Assembly: GCA_002390205.1 (NCBI GenBank)
Contig: DGOV01000044.1
Coordinates: forward strand, 1 to 5,302
Origin: Proteobacteria bacterium UBA4457
GTDB lineage: Bacteria > Pseudomonadota > Gammaproteobacteria > Ga0077536
Direction of reading: 5' to 3'
DNA: 5,302 bases
Part shown: positions 5,267-5,302 of the stretch, piece after piece
Numbering within the stretch: position 1 is the first letter of the stretch
Layout: every line of letters begins with the position of its first letter
Notes under the pieces: model-generated
Told to the model about the DNA's origin: nothing
What the model saw: the letters and a program-made list of their open reading frames with translations, nothing else
Database searches by the model: none
Made by a program: the position numbers and the translations under genes

Positions 5267-5295
5267 ATTGTGCACGAAAAGCACAAAAAAAACAA
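5267..5295 (-). promoter_or_regulatory. Candidate sigma-70-type promoter of the RRM gene
   Basis: On the minus strand TTGTTT (5295-5290) and CACAAT (5272-5267) are separated by 17 bases. They match the -35 consensus at 3 of 6 and the -10 consensus at 4 of 6 positions. Start of transcription would be near 5260, just before the AGAACA/TGTTCT palindrome. The spacer includes a run of T's and overlaps an inverted repeat (TTGTGC 5268-5273 with GCACAA 5281-5286). The promoter is weak by consensus. Confidence 0.25.
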
Positions 5296-5302
5296 ATGTC
5301 AC

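Noticed and set aside
5268..5292. Hairpin plus poly-T/poly-A run as a terminator
   Set aside because: On the minus strand the T-run precedes the hairpin, and on the plus strand A's follow it, so neither direction gives an intrinsic terminator.

Overview
The window looks like chromosomal DNA from a Gram-negative heterotroph, most likely a (marine) gammaproteobacterium. That guess rests on the moderate GC content by eye, the bacterial gene packing and the mix of gene families; no rRNA or other taxonomic marker is present. I see no mobile element, CRISPR array, tRNA or phage gene.

Region 1 (1-2054, + strand) is a compact block of three genes. It holds the 3' part of a DUF7064/DUF7065-type (CrtC/AttH-like, probably lipocalin-fold) protein, a complete APH-fold small-molecule kinase of the ACAD10/ACAD11/LvaA kind, and a small DUF6285 protein that starts at or just after the kinase stop codon. 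Region 2 (2055-2405) is a 351-base gap with no convincing gene. It may hold a second promoter. Region 3 (2406-4495, + strand) is a tight pair: an acyl-CoA dehydrogenase with isovaleryl-CoA-dehydrogenase-type active-site placement, then, after 2 bases, a short-chain dehydrogenase/reductase whose usual Ser-Tyr-Lys residues are replaced. Region 4 (4548-5213, - strand) is convergent and unrelated: a single-RRM RNA-binding protein followed by a 96-residue protein I do not recognise. Operator-like inverted repeats lie upstream of the RRM gene.

The order kinase, DUF6285, acyl-CoA dehydrogenase, SDR matches the order lvaA-lvaB-lvaC-lvaD of the Pseudomonas putida levulinate pathway, as I recall it. 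There a 4-oxoacyl-CoA is reduced, phosphorylated on the 4-hydroxyl by LvaA with LvaB, and converted to an enoyl/3-hydroxyacyl-CoA. The block is therefore best read as a catabolic operon for a hydroxylated or branched acyl-CoA, possibly from a lipid, terpenoid or steroid side chain. The substrate is not readable from the sequence. The dehydrogenase looks like an ordinary branched-chain alpha,beta-dehydrogenase rather than the ACAD10/11 type, and the extra DUF7064 gene has no known role. The pathway is thus likely a variant and not levulinate use itself.
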